The position numbers and the translations under genes are program-made. This document shows positions 11,915 through 24,569 of a stretch of 64,000 nucleotides of DNA, one piece after another. The notes under the pieces were generated by a model. The model was given only the letters and a program-made list of their open reading frames with translations. It was not told the origin of the DNA and ran no database searches. The DNA is from Diphasiastrum complanatum (Eukaryota; Streptophyta; Lycopodiopsida; Lycopodiales; Lycopodiaceae): contig CM055096.1 of the NCBI GenBank assembly GCA_029204225.1, forward strand, positions 41,188,519 to 41,252,518. The letters are read 5' to 3'. Each line of letters starts with the position of its first letter. Within the stretch, counting starts at the first letter, position 1.

Positions 11915-12399
11915 TTTGTAGGCCAAATTTTGTTATTTTACCCAATCTAGAGGTGGATTTGAGGGTGCCATAAATTCTATGGGGATTTGGAGGTGTTGTT
12001 AACTCAAATCAAGCATTTTCAACTATAGAGATTGGATCTTTGTGATCTAATACATTTGTATATGGCTGATTTTTTAAACCAATCATTGGAATGTGGAGAC
12101 AAAAATTGCTCATGCTAGAGGATGATACATTCTAATAGATGATATATCAAGATTCTAGCTTTTGCATGTAGATTTTGCTTGATTCAGTATTTTGCATTTT
12201 TTATGAAACCCTAAATTTGATAGGATTCTTGATTTTCAAACTGCTGGACTTTTCAAGAGTGTGTTTCAATCTTCATCACAATGTGTTTAGATCTATTGTG
12301 ATCAAGAAATCAAGATTCTAGGTGCTAGGATTTGCTAGAAGAGAGAAAAGTAGAAGCTAGAGTGTTTCCAAATCTTTGTGATTTCTTCTTGAGTTTCAT

Positions 12400-13501
12400 T
12401 TGTTGATTTTCAAGAGCGTGCTAAGTGAATTGACATGGCAACCACAAGTGGCTTCATGTTGGAAGGCCGATAGGCTTACCTCAATCAACTATTCTACTTG
12501 GAAGGTGAGGATGGAGCCCTTATTGGAGATGAATGAGTTGATAGAAATTGTTGTATGTGTGGAGGATAGACCTTTGGCACCTCAAGATCAATTGAGGTAT
12601 GATAAGAGAGCTAAGAAATCTCTACACATCATCAAGATGAATGTAACTAATGAACTTCTCAAGGAAGTTGGTAAGTGCACAACATCAAAGGAGGCTTGGG
12701 ATTATTTAAAGAAGCTTTATGAATCTAAGTCTACATCTAGAGTTCTAACTCTAAGAAGACAAATCTTTTCTAGTATGCAAAAGAAGGATGAAAGTGCTAA
12801 TGCTTTTGTTTCGATGGTTAAGGCATTCAATGATGAGCTAGCATGTATTGATGAAAGCATTAAGGAGATAGAACTTGTTCAAGTTGTTCTTAATGGCTGG
12901 CTTGTTGGATGATCATGCTAATCTTGTTCAATTTTTTGCTATTCAAAAGACTTTTCCAAGTATTGTGGATTTGCAAGAGATTTCGGTGAATGAGAAGTTT
13001 AGGCTTAAAGCAAGAGGTGGATCTACAACAACAACTTAAGATGGTGAAGAGTACATGTTCATCAAAGGCAAATTCAAGGGCAATGGCAAAGGCAAATGGT
13101 CAAAGGATCAAGATCAAGGTGAGCCTTCCACTTTTGTTGGTAAGAAGAAAGATAGGTCAAAGTTACAGTGCTTTTATCGTGGAATCAAAGGGCATTTTTC
13201 TAGTGATTGCTTCAAGAAGAGATATCAAGGTGAGAAGCGCACCAACTTAACTATTGATGAAGATGGTGTTGATGACCAAATCTCAAATGATGCTTTTGTT
13301 TTGTCATCTTCTTTATTGGCTAATCATGGAGACATTAATCCTTGGTGGATTGACAGTGGAGCTACATCACATATGACATATCATGAGGAGTATTACTCGT
13401 CCTTGATGGCATTTGAAAGTGACAAGAAGCCAATGATGGTGAGTGTGCAATCAAAGGGATTGGCACAATTCCTAATTCCCTTTATACTAATAGGAATGTG
13501 A
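12400..13501 (+). pseudogene. Copia gag-protease fragment
   Basis: Gag UBN2-type sequence (RLTSINYSTWKVRMEPLLE, KEAWDYLKKLYESKSTSRV) is open from 12400 to 12912. A frameshift near 12895 moves the reading to frame 2 (NLVQFFAIQKTFPSIVD), which has a TAA stop near 13037. The frame at 13055-13501 has a zinc knuckle whose second Cys is Arg (CFYRGIKGHFSSDC) and an intact protease motif (WWIDSGATSHM). The open frame ends at 13501 with no integrase or polymerase. It is a truncated relic, in the opposite orientation to the Copia on its right. Confidence 0.85.
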
Positions 13502-13744
13502 ATTTGAGAAATGTTTTGTTCATTCTTTCCATTACTTCTTAGTGTGAGTCAATTACTTTAACAGCCATTTGTTGGATTTCTATCCTCTCCATCCCTTATC
13601 TCATTACTAATCTAGATTCATTCATTAGCTATATGTAAATACTTGTACAATAGCACACTCTACATGAATACTAAGTAATCAAATAACTATGTGATCATCG
13701 AGTTGGACTTACACACATAGGGTGCTAAATCTCTCTCACTTATT

Positions 13745-14510
13745 TGTGGAAATCCACACATGTGGGAATGTCCTAATGTGTGAAATTGATCTCCTAAGCA
13801 TGGCGCGAGAGAACTGAACCAAAACTAACTATCAAAATGGTGCAGAAGATGGGTATGTACGGAAGACAGATACAGAATATCGCACTTGTACGCGAGTAAG
13901 TATAGTTGCAAGCAAACAGACAGCAATGAGCGCGCACAAAAGCGATATGTCGCGAATTTCGAGAACGCAAAAGGTGTTTGTTGTAGGTAGATCTTTGCAG
14001 CATGTTATCAGCTCCTGTCTTTTTTGCATCCGTGACATGGCAAATATTAGTGAATGTGCAATTGTAAATGATGACATTTTCTATTATTCTATTTTGAAAT
14101 GGCAATAAAACTCATGGAGATCCAAGATTAATTCCTATTGGACCCCTTAAACATAGTCTCTCTAATCCTATTGGATGTGTGATGCAACATCCCTCACTTT
14201 TGATTGGACCCTTCCAACACATCTCTCTCTTATGATTGGACCCTTTGACTTTTGCCACCACATAGGGTGCATCACTCATCAAACCCAAAACTTGACATGT
14301 GTAAGCAACCTAACTTGCTTGAGTTACATCACAATTGAATTTTGGCCTAATCATGACAAAACATGTGTACTTGACCATTTGACTTCTACAGCCAAAATTG
14401 GCCCTATCACCTAGTGAAAATGCTTGACTAGCAACTTTTGACCCCTGAAGTCAACATTAAAAACTATTTCTAACTATTTTACACATGTGGGAACATGCTC
14501 CACACATGTG
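13745..14510 (-). mobile_element. 3' LTR of the minus-strand Copia (left copy)
   Basis: It starts with TGTGGAAATCCACACATG and matches the right LTR at 17999-18056 and 18356-18499. Between these matching parts the left copy carries a different 300-bp segment (about 13797-14104). Homology to the right copy stops at about 14257 because the right copy is truncated, so the inner edge near 14510 is a guess. Confidence 0.65.
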
Positions 14511-14659
14511 AAATGTACTCACAAACATAAAATCATAAATAACCAAGATAGATTTTTGACAATTTTTCACACTCCTCAAAAAGTAGCTTGGTAAAATCAA
14601 GGAGTTTTTGTATGTATATGAAGTAAAGAACCAGCAAAAGGATTTATCATAGCAACACC

Positions 14660-15643
14660 TCACCAAATCCATGATAAGATCTCTTTGGTAGAAATTTCTT
14701 GCCAATATGTTTGAAGAGTACTCCACCAATATGCCACTATGACCATGTGCTTACTCCATGCTTGATGATGGCGTTTGATTTGAAAGCTCCACTTGCATGA
14801 TGGCTGCACCATAAATAGAGAGATCTGAGGCTTACAAGCCTCATAAGGATCATAGAGATCAAGATCATAAGATGTGAAAAAATGATGATCATCAAGATTA
14901 TGCTCTCTAGCTTGACTAGTCCGCATGCAATGAACTATATCCATGATGGATCTAATCTTGATATCAAATAAAATCTTGATCTTCTTGAGGCTAAATACTT
15001 GCTCAAGGATGTAAGTTTCCTCTTTGGATGCTTCACTTAATCTCAAGAGAAGTTTACAATTTGCCTCAAAACATGTGGAAACATGATTTTTCAAATTTTG
15101 AGCAACAAGCTCAATCTTGCTCTTACTAAATCTAAGAACATACTTTTGATGATACAATATCTTGCTTTTAAAATGTTTTGGAAACATATCCAAGCCATCA
15201 ATGACAAGAAATATGTCCATACAATAGGCATCATCCAAAACTAGAATTGCCTTACATGAATTTTGAGATGTAGAAATCTCAATAAAGCAAGATAGTACAT
15301 CAAGTAATGAAAGAGAAGCATAAGTGAGAATGTGAAAGTGGATACCACCTGAACTTTGGCTCTCTTTATCATAAAAGATGAGCCATAAAGACTTGGCCAT
15401 CAATCTTGAAGATCCCGGTGAAATCATATGTTGAGGAGGCTCCTCCTCAAACCTCATCCCCATCACATCTTGATGGTCTTCAATAGATATAATTTGAGAT
15501 GCATCTTGAGATGCCTCGGCCCCTTCCAAGGTTGAATGTAGATCTTCATAAAATATGACTTCTTTACTCTCAATCACTTTTGAAATAGAGAGCATAATGG
15601 CTTTATAGGCCTTCTTGGTGGATAAGCACCAACCATGATCCAT
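14660..15643 (-). CDS. Unrecognised 327-aa ORF inside the Copia element
   Basis: It lies where the polymerase region of a Copia should be. The first 40 residues (STKKAYKAIMLSISKVIE, KEVIFYED) resemble the Copia segment just after integrase, which usually reads like SKAYRVYN and VVFDE. The remaining 280 residues lack every reverse transcriptase and RNase H motif I know and resemble no family. It is in the same orientation as gag-protease at 16015-17247. It may be chance read-through of 3' untranslated element sequence in a non-autonomous copy; the length is unusual for AT-rich DNA. Confidence 0.3.
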   Translation of the reverse strand: MDHGWCLSTKKAYKAIMLSISKVIESKEVIFYEDLHSTLEGAEASQDASQIISIEDHQDVMGMRFEEEPPQHMISPGSSRLMAKSLWLIFYDKESQSSGGIHFHILTYASLSLLDVLSCFIEISTSQNSCKAILVLDDAYCMDIFLVIDGLDMFPKHFKSKILYHQKYVLRFSKSKIELVAQNLKNHVSTCFEANCKLLLRLSEASKEETYILEQVFSLKKIKILFDIKIRSIMDIVHCMRTSQAREHNLDDHHFFTSYDLDLYDPYEACKPQISLFMVQPSCKWSFQIKRHHQAWSKHMVIVAYWWSTLQTYWQEISTKEILSWIW

Positions 15644-15699
15644 GAGCTTGGATCATCCATCCTCCTTGTTTCCAAGGGAATATGTGCAAAGCAAGAACC

Positions 15700-16040
15700 T
15701 CCAAAGACACTAAGGCAATCAACCTTAGGTTATAATAATAATACTTCATATGGTATATTTCCTCCAACTTAGCTCCACCACTCCTCAAAGCTTTGATCTT
15801 GAATGAGAATTCCATCTCAACATATGCTTTGAATAATAGGAAATAATCATGCACCATAAATCTTGAAGAAAGAAGAAATGTTCATCGTGTGTGATCATCC
15901 TCCTTTGAAGACTTGGATACATAAGCAACCTCAAGAGATTTTGCATCTCATCTAGAGAAATCTCATCTAGATCCATATGCAAGGATCCATATGCAAGGAT
16001 CCTCAAGAGAAATCTCATCTAGATCTATATGCAAGGATCA
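15700..16040 (-). pseudogene. Copia integrase remnant with local duplication
   Basis: The minus strand reads LLFKAYVEMEFSFKIKALRS, like the part of Copia integrase before the second catalytic Asp. The aspartate block itself is garbled. Just outside lies a direct repeat, AGAGAAATCTCATCTAGATC at 15953 and again at 16006. Most of the pre-integrase and integrase domains are deleted. Confidence 0.5.
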
Positions 16041-17247
16041 CACCATGCTTCTTGATCACACAATTGTCAATATGCAAATTGACATCAAGGCCACCATCAA
16101 GTAATTTGCCAACACTTATAAGATTCTTTGTAATCTTGGGAACAAAAAGAACCTCTTGAAGAGATAGAACTTTTGATGATGCAAGCTTCAAGGGAATAGC
16201 CCCTACTCCTTCTATTTTGCACTCTTGGTCACTTGCAATATATATAAAATTCTTGACTCCTCCATAAGGCATAGTAGTTGAAAAGGAATCCTTGGAGCTA
16301 CACATATGTGAAGATGCTCCACTATCAATATACCAAGAGTCATCCATCTTGAAGGTGGAAGAGGAGAATTTCGATGCCATAAGAGAGCATTCTCCATCAC
16401 TTGCAATAAAGTCTTCTTTCTCATGAGAGATGTTGGCTTGTTTGAATTGATTCTTCTTCTTGAAGCAATTGGTGGCATAGTGGCCTTTCTTGCCACAAAA
16501 GAAGCACTTAACATCCTTTTTCTTCTTCTCTGAAGTAGAATATTGAGAGGAATCATCATCCTCTTCATCTTGGTCTATTGCTTTGTCCTTAGAGAAGTGT
16601 TGGTGTTGCTTTTTGCTCCTCTCTTTGTGCTTGGCAAATAAAACTTTGTCTTCACCATTATGATTGAGTGACAATTTGTCCATCCTTAATAGCTTGTTCT
16701 CATGCCTTGATTTTTCAGCCATTAGCACTCCTTTCAAAGCCTCCAAAGTAGGTAGCTCCTCCTTGATGGCATAGGATTGGACAAGGTTCTCATACTCATC
16801 TCTTAAGCCATTAAGTATGACTTGAAATAGCTCACTTTGATTTATGGATCCTCCAATACAATCAAGCTCCCGATGAGTATCTTTCACTCTCAACACATAA
16901 TTAGTGGCACTCTCATCACTCTTTTGAGAAATTTGAAAGATTTGATTTCTAAGAGTGAGGAGCCTAGAGGTATTTTTGGCTTCATAAATAGCTTTGAGAG
17001 TATCCCAAGCTTGCTTGGCCGAGTTGCAATCATGAATCTCTCTCAAAATCTCATTAGAGACATTCATCTTGATAAGGTGGAGAGCCATCCTAGCTCTCTT
17101 CTTGTACTTTTGTACTTATTGAAGGACTTGAGGCTCCTCCTCAATCCCAAGTACAATGTCCATCACGTCTTGGAGTATCAAGATAAACTCCATTCTAACC
17201 TTCCAAATAGAATAGTTGGAGGTAGATAGTCTTTCACTAGATTCCAT
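16015..17247 (-). pseudogene. Copia gag-protease
   Basis: The frame opens with an ATG at 17245-17247 (STSNYSIWKVRMEF) and is broken once by TAA at 17116-17118. The 357 codons from 17088 contain gag (NSAKQAWDTLKAIYEAKN), a canonical zinc knuckle CFFCGKKGHYATNC and an intact protease motif WYIDSGASSHM followed by IEGVGAIPLKL and VLFVPKITKNLISVGKL. It stops at 16015 by deletion of the downstream domains. The upstream leader runs to the primer site at 17987. Confidence 0.88.
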
Positions 17248-17986
17248 TAGGAGATTCTATGTAATGAGACACTAAAATGTTGCTTCTCTCTCACTATAGG
17301 ATCCTTGAAAGGTGTACTACCAACTCCTATGCAAGATCTTGCAACAAAGTGAGATATGGACCTCACTAGCTTTTCCAATCTCTCTTAATCTAGATCACTC
17401 TCACATCAATTGATAAAGTATGGGCTAAGTTTGGGTCAAGATATCATTGGCACATGTGAAACACTCCAAGAATCCACAAACCACTCAAATAGAAGCCAAT
17501 TGTATGAAAGAATGTGGCTATGACCTTAAATTGATACTTAGATCTCAAGAAAGTGTGATTGGCAAGCCTAGAAGTGAGATTTTTGATCAAACATGCATAA
17601 GAGAGTCATAAATAAAAGTGTCCAACCAGGTTGGGTGCCCTACCCACCTTGATTCAATTGACTATAACTGTTTATTGGGAGATCCAATCACTATGAAGTC
17701 AATTGCAACACAAACTAGACTCAAATAGCTTTTAACTAGCTATCAAGCATCAGATTTGGCTCACACATGGAAGAGAACTATAAAACTGACTTTTCTTGTC
17801 CTTCACATGTGTTTGAGCAGGAAAATCCATAAAATATCAGAAATATTTCAGTCCTTATGATAAATGAACCATTTTGATCAAAAAATGCTTGGGATAGCAT
17901 GGGAGATGCAAACTAGTCTCTCTAGATCTAGATTTTCAAGAAATTTTTGGAACTTTGGATGAAACAGACATCAAAATCTTAGGTAG
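17248..17986 (-). other. Copia untranslated leader
   Basis: Sequence between gag and the primer site. I see no coding potential or other structure in it. Confidence 0.5.
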
Positions 17987-17998
17987 GCTCTAATACCA
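17987..17998 (-). other. Copia primer-binding site
   Basis: GCTCTAATACCA on the plus strand is the complement of TGGTATTAGAGC and directly abuts an LTR that begins TGTGAAAATTC. Confidence 0.75.
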
Positions 17999-18500
17999 TG
18001 TGAAAATTCACACATGTGGGAATGTCCTAATGTGTGAAATTGACCTCCTAAGCATAGCTCAAGCACTATAGATCACCTATTGATTGAAATCCAAGATCAA
18101 TGACAAGATCTAAGGCAAAAAGACCATTCTACATGCATTCATTCATTACCAAAGGCGTTTCACACATGTGGAAGACTTCATGAAGTAAACTAAGTCCCAA
18201 CAAGCTCCTCTCCTCGGATAGAGAGAGAAAAGACCACTTTTGGGCTCATCTAGAGAGAGAAGGCAATACAAGCAAAATTGGCAAATCTCCAAATTGACTC
18301 AAATAACTCATAGATCTCTCATCCATTAATGAAGGGAATAAAAGTACATATAGAAACTCATGGAGATCCAAGCTTAATTCCTATTGGACCCCTTAAACAT
18401 AGCCGCTCTAATCCTATTGGATGTGTGATGCAACATCTCTCACTTTTGATTGGTTCCAACACATCTCTCTCTTATGATTGGACCCTTTGACTTTTGCCAG
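17999..18500 (-). mobile_element. 5' LTR of the minus-strand Copia (right copy), truncated
   Basis: Its ends match the left LTR at 13745 onwards (GGGAATGTCCTAATGTGTG; ACTCATGGAGATCCAAG; CTCTCTTATGATTGGACC). The match stops abruptly at 18499, where the left copy continues, so the outer part is lost. Confidence 0.7.
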
Positions 18501-21500
18501 GTTGTTCAAAAAATTTCACACTATTTTTGAACAATGTTCTTAGTGATCATGCATTGGGTTTCGATCATGATCCTAAGCTCTACTACACTCATTTTCAGTA
18601 GTTCTAGAACATAAGCAATTTGGCTTGAATAATGTACTAGAATTCAACATTTCAGTTGAATACAATAATTTTTGAATTGTCATTTTTTGCTTTGTAACTT
18701 AGACTATAACCTGTCTGAAACAAAACAAAACAAAAAGAAAACAAGAAAAATTGTTGGCAATTGTGGAGGCGAGAACGTTGTTCCAACATTGAGCATTAAT
18801 TTTAGCTTTATGCATCTACTTTTCAAACTACAAAAGCCTATGTTTGAAAGCAATGCTTATATGTTCACAAATACCGACAAAATGCGCTACAAACTTTACA
18901 CTACTAGATGACAACGGATGGGTTCTCTGCTTTGTATTTTTGCTCACTTGATGATGACATTCTATTGACACATGAGGATGAGTTGTCTATCGGCTGTGTA
19001 TCCACATTGAGGGGTGTTCGTTTTAATCTAACGGTTGATGGTATAGAAGTATGACCTTTGTGACTTTGACACTTTTTTGTATATATCATTTGTCAATATT
19101 GCTACCTCCAACAAAACTTTCCCATGTCGATTGCATGACAAGACATCCTATCCAATTTCATTTGGTAAAAAATTTATGGAGAATCTCAAGAAAATCAAAT
19201 TGACACTGTATGCAATGTCCTTCCAACAATTTTGTAGCATTTGTTTTGTCATTGATCTATTGGCACAACCTTTGAAAATACTAAGTTTACGACCTTTTAA
19301 AGGTGCACTTGAACCATAATGGTACATAGATAAAGTTATGACTCTAAAATAATCTATTTTTATTTGTTGTAAAATTTCAACAATCTATTGCATTTTTAGA
19401 ATATCAATCCACCTTCATGTTAGCAACAACTACATCATTTTGTGATGCCTGATAGTCAAGCTCTTCACACCGTCTTTTATGAGGCATTTGCATTACAAGA
19501 GAAAGCACCAAACTAGCCTCATCTGACGCTTGGTTGGCTTGGTGTGCTTTCCTTCCATGCTTTCACTTTGCATATTTGCTTGCCTCAAGTGTTTCCCACT
19601 CATTATGAATAATAACTTCACAATTAGTCTCACAAACTCAAAAAATTATGGTTTTTTGTCTTTTAACAAAAAGTTGCAAACAACAATGTAGAAAGGGCTA
19701 CAATTAAACTTAACTCAATTTTACTGAAAATCAATTGGAACTCTCATGGCCACATGTAATTTGTACAAGGCCTTCTCCTCAGCAGGATACTTCCCAACAT
19801 GAAATCACAAATTATTTTTCGCCTTCCACTCACTAACCCCGTCATTAGAGGAGTTTTGAGCTCCAAAAAGTCCCTTTAAGAATTCGTGCAAGATGTAGTT
19901 TATATTATTAAAATATTATAACACTAATACTTTTCACTTGCCATAATTTTTTAATTCTAGTTTAGAAGTATGTCATCTAACATATCATTGGAAATCACTT
20001 GTCGAGCGCTTTCCAATGCACCAAACTCCGCGAAATTCGAACTTACTACTAAAAAGATATGCCATTTTTAGTGTGGAATCAAAATGTGAACTCAAAAAGT
20101 TACGTTACGTAGATTTCAAATTTGAGTGTTTTGATTGGTCCATGTTTAAGAAAAGATTGAGAAAAAATATAAAAAGAATCTTCACAAAGGGTCTTTTTTG
20201 GATTGAGAACTCCTCTAATGGTGATCTCTTCAAGAAGTATGTTTCTAAGTACATTGACTTACTTGAAGTGTCGATGATGCACCAAGACAACAGCCGACAT
20301 TGGATTTATTTCATTATTCTCAACTCCTTTCTTAACCAATCTGGCATAGAAAGGAGTATTTAGGCACATCCATCTTATGAAATGCACAATAGATTTGTTA
20401 CAAATATTATGATTTCTCAAAATGATTTGTGAGTATACATTTTCAACTCCATAGAAGCTTTTTTATTTTATATCAATGATATTTGGATGATCATTCCCTT
20501 CTCATGTCAATGTGTGGTTCAATTAACAAAACATATCTTTTGGTACTGCTTTTTCACTTCAACAAGTATGACCCTAGTGTACATTCTTTTGTGAGAGAAC
20601 TCCCTTATTGTATGGTTTTCTCCAACCATAGCACCTTAGAGAGCCATGCTATCCAAATTCATGGATCTAATTGGCATGTACAAGATATAGAGAAAAAGTT
20701 TAGATCCACCCACATAACAAGACTCAAGAAGCTATATGTCTATAGCTTGGTAAATGTATGCACATAATACTTAATAGCATGCTTTATTTCACATGGGATA
20801 TAGCAAGATTCATGGGCGCTACAATCAATATGAACATGGAAAGCTAGCCTATACGAGCAAGGAGATCTTTCGTGAAGGTGGAGTGAGGGTATTGTGGTTT
20901 GTTTGCAATGGGAAATGGAAAGAAGGTGATTTGTAGTTTTGATATTGTCTTGCAATATAGTTTTGAGGCTGAAATCACATTTTGTAGTATCACTCTTGTT
21001 TCTTTGTATAAATGGAAGTACCTAGGTAGCATGGATGGTCGAGTCATTGTCACATCAAATGAAAAATAGTTGGTGATATCATTTGTCAAAAGAATGTGGA
21101 TATCTCACTTTCTCCTGATGAGGGTATGGCATCATCAAGTTGACTTGAAATAGCTTGGTAGAATCAAGCTTGAGCTCCATACTATGCATCCAAGTAGCTT
21201 TCAAGTATGTCCATGTGAGCTTGATTGTATTTTTGCAACCTTTCTAAAGGCTATAATATTACATGGTTTGTAGCTTAAAAAATGACATTGATATTTCGTT
21301 TCCTCTCACCTACTATCCAACATGTCCACTATGAAATAACTAGTATCCTCCTCACAAGTTCGTCTTCCTCATGAATGGTGTAATCAATAAATCCTTCCAG
21401 GTAATAGGCTTTTTGCGTCTTCACTCCAACTCATATGCTCATAAGTAGGCTAGTTCAATCATCAAATAACTATAAGGACTTCTATTATCATCTCAAGAAT

Positions 21501-22191
21501 GTGCTCTATCCTAAGATGTGATCCACTCAATCTAGTCTTGGAAATTGCAAAAATGAATTCTCCATATAGTGAGAAGACATTGAACTTATTATTGAAGGCA
21601 CAAATGGCTACTTCCCAATCCCTATGCTCTTCATGATAGATTGAAAGCCTCTAGTTGTGCTACTTAAAGCAATATTGAATAGCCTTTGGTTTCTCCAAGG
21701 TGTGGTGTTTCAAAAGGTCGCAATGGTGTCTCATAGACCTAGAGAATTGGTGTGGATCACCTACGTGATCATACCTAAGAAATTTCAATTGGCTCTCGTC
21801 TATGGCATGATAAAAGAGAATGCATCTTGGTTTCCAAGGGGTGCTTGAACTTGGGACCAAAGAAACTTTGGCTGCCAAGCTAACGAACTAAACCAAGTCC
21901 GCTAGGTTGATGATAGGGAATGAAGCAAGAGAAATAAATTTGTTTGAGTTGCATTTTGGATAGGACATTTTGATGGGAAATCATATGGTGAAAATGCCAT
22001 CTGTGTGTTGTTGGTGATGGCAACTTAGTGGCTCATTATATAAAACAACTAGATCACAAAAGCATCCAATGTACTTATCTAGATTAGTCTTTAAACAACC
22101 AATAATTATGGAAATAACAAAAAAAACTCCAATAAATGTAGAGAATGATGTAGAAAGAGCTATGGCTTCCAAAAAAAATATACGTTTTACA
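18501..22191. other. Gene-poor stretch, possible unrecognised degraded coding sequence
   Basis: I recognise no family. On the minus strand, 19870-19400 has codon-like stretches such as GVSEWKAKNNL and MPHKRRCEELDYQASQNDVV, broken by stops. On the plus strand, 20016-20363 is open for 115 codons with a basic composition (FKKRLRKNIKRIF). Both could be chance or an old transposase. Confidence 0.3.
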
Positions 22192-22384
22192 TCACAATAA
22201 TACTTTCAAGTATTGCCAAACGCTGACACATCAAGAAAGTAGCCAATGCTAAATAAGTTTTTTACACTCAGCCAACCCTCTTGAGAATCACAATAATATT
22301 TTCAAGTATTGCCAAACGATGACACATCAAGAAAGTAGCCAATGCTAAATAAGTTTTTTACACTCAGGCCAACCCTCTTGAGAA
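22192..22384. repeat. Two-copy tandem duplication, 96-bp period
   Basis: The second copy starts at 22288 and differs at a few bases. Each copy contains TTCAAGTATTGCCAAACG and ends in CAACCCTCTTGAGAATCA. Confidence 0.85.
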
Positions 22385-22736
22385 TCAAATGATCTTTCTT
22401 AGTCTCCTCCAAACACCCACAAAATCAATTAGTTATAAACAAGGCAACCATGCAAACACAAATGTTTACTAGGCTTGTAAGGAGGGGACATTTGCAAATA
22501 TTGCCCCACAAAATATCCTGATTTTCTTGTGAATTTTTTTGCTACAAATTTTGTATGGATACTTGTAGGAAACTAACACGTACTTATAAGCTAGATGTAC
22601 ATAGTACGATGATGTACAAAATAGCCTTACAAATTACAAGGATTCTTATAAATTTTAGAGCCAATAGCATTAATCATTAGACTACAGGAGTATCTTGTAC
22701 ATTGCAATGTACAAGGCCCATGTTACACAAACTTTG

Positions 22737-22945
22737 AAAAAATTTGAGCATCTAGTTGATTTTTGACTCGTTTTTTACATTGAAAATGACTCAAAAATGT
22801 ATATACTCTTTCCATAGATTGAATCACCCGCAACAACATTTGGCAAACACATCAATAGTTTGCAAACACCACCAAACGTATTTGCTGGTAACTATGCCTA
22901 TAAACGCGTGTTCCTCCTTAAGAAAACCCGCAATTCAATAGCAGC

Positions 22946-22982
<37 letters not shown>
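22737..22982 (+). repeat. Direct repeat copy A ending in (AG)n
   Basis: About 200 bp that recur at 27237-27515 in the same orientation, including GGTAACTATGCCTATAAACG, the sequence TTCCTCCTTAAGAAAA and a terminal (AG)n run (22945-22982). The two copies flank the last three NAT exons. They could be ends of one element or two insertions of a small family. Confidence 0.75.
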
Positions 22983-22983
<1 letters not shown>

Positions 22984-23738
22984 AAGCAAGCAAAGCCTAA
23001 TCTTGCAAAATGCGGACCATCAGATCCTAAACTAAAGTCAAGATCAAAACTGCTGTCATAATCTTAAGTGATCCAAAACAGCATCAAGATTTGACTAAGC
23101 TGAAGAATTGATTAGTAGAGGTCTGGACTTCATGTGTAATTTCATAGTATTGGTGTTATCTTACCCTATATTTGTGAATCTACACCCAAATCTAGATCTG
23201 CCACAAAATTAGGCAATTTGGTAGCAAGTACTCTGTCTAGGAGGGCTAGCTAAGGAAGCAGGAGAATTAACCAAATGTATCTATATATGTGAGTCAAGTT
23301 TGTAAATTATGTGTGTGTGTTTATTGGAGATGTGCTGCATCACTTCAAATCTCAATGCTTTGAATATGCATCTTTCCAATTTTACAGTGCCCGCAACGGC
23401 CATACAAAACAGAGAAAATTTGAGATTTACAAAGCCAAGAAAATGTGGCCTCATAAATGACCATTGAAAAGGTCATGCAGAATTATTAGTACAAAGATAA
23501 TTTTCATAAGAAGCCTCCCTGAACATCTTGAGCTTCAATCAGAGGACAAGTGAAGCTCAACGGCATATTTATTTTCTAGACATAGTGAATCTGCCCAAAC
23601 TGGCTCGGTACTCTGAATATTGTTATATTATAGCCATTTAGATTGGCTGGCTTTGTTCAAATACCTATCCTGAAGACTGTCGGCTCAGCTTTGTGCATGA
23701 CTCCCAAAATATGCATCTGAATATAATCAATAGTCTTA
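22983..23738 (-). other. NAT 3' flank and probable 3' UTR
   Basis: There is no coding sequence. On the minus strand AATAAA occurs at 23573-23568 and 23325-23320, which is 166 and 414 nt after the NAT stop. Either could direct polyadenylation. Confidence 0.5.
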
Positions 23739-23954
23739 TCATTCAGCTGGGGGGAAGTACTCATTCAGACTGTAAGGAAGCCTGTAAAATTCTTCATTTG
23801 TGGGGCTGCCTTTCCATTTGTGATACTTTCTCCACCAACCTATGCCTCTGTCCTTTTTGGACAGATGCGTTTTAGAAGAGTTATCTAAAACAATGGCGAC
23901 AATAAATCCCACCACTGTGTTCGATGAAAATATGGTGTTCAAAATGTCGTTGAA
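23739..23954 (-). CDS. NAT exon 13 (stop codon)
   Basis: 71 codons plus stop. It reads [19 protein letters not shown], then [12 protein letters not shown], and ends FPPAE. The C-terminus has the usual plant NAT form. Confidence 0.93.
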   Translation of the reverse strand, partial: FNDILNTIFSSNTVVGFIVAIVLDNSSKTHLSKKDRGIGWWRKYHKWKGSPTNEEFYRLPYSLNEYFPPAE

Positions 23955-24527
23955 CTGATTGTCACAAGAAATAGCACAATCAAACTCTGTTCTGTGTACA
24001 TAAGCAATATTCATCTACGCACCTAAAAGTCAAGTTTGTAACTTGTAGGCAACAGGAATAATCAGAAAATTGATAGTAAGAAGATAGATGCTTGAGTGAT
24101 GACCCATAGAATTGAGCTTGAAACAAACATTAAAGTTGGGCAAACTTCAGCTGGAATAAAAAAATCTTAGCTCTTACCCAAGATGCATGTGTATTTACTG
24201 GTCCATGCCCAGTGGTGAGCCGGAAAACATTAAAATACTGTGGAACTGAGAACCCCATAAACAATGTAAATCCAATTACGAACAGGTTGCGAGGACTATT
24301 GACATTTGCAAATTGGAGAAAAGAGATACCAGCCGTCGCTGCTCACAGCATAATCACAAATGAGATAAAGAGCCATATTTGCAACCCTTAGAATAGTGGT
24401 AGATATGCAAGGAAAATTTGTAATCAGCTCACCTATGATACCATCCAGCACACAAAAGATAGCAGCCACTATTGGTTGTGGTATGGAAGCAACTATTCCA
24501 CCGAACTTTCCTGAAAAACATCCAAAA

Positions 24528-24569
<42 letters not shown>

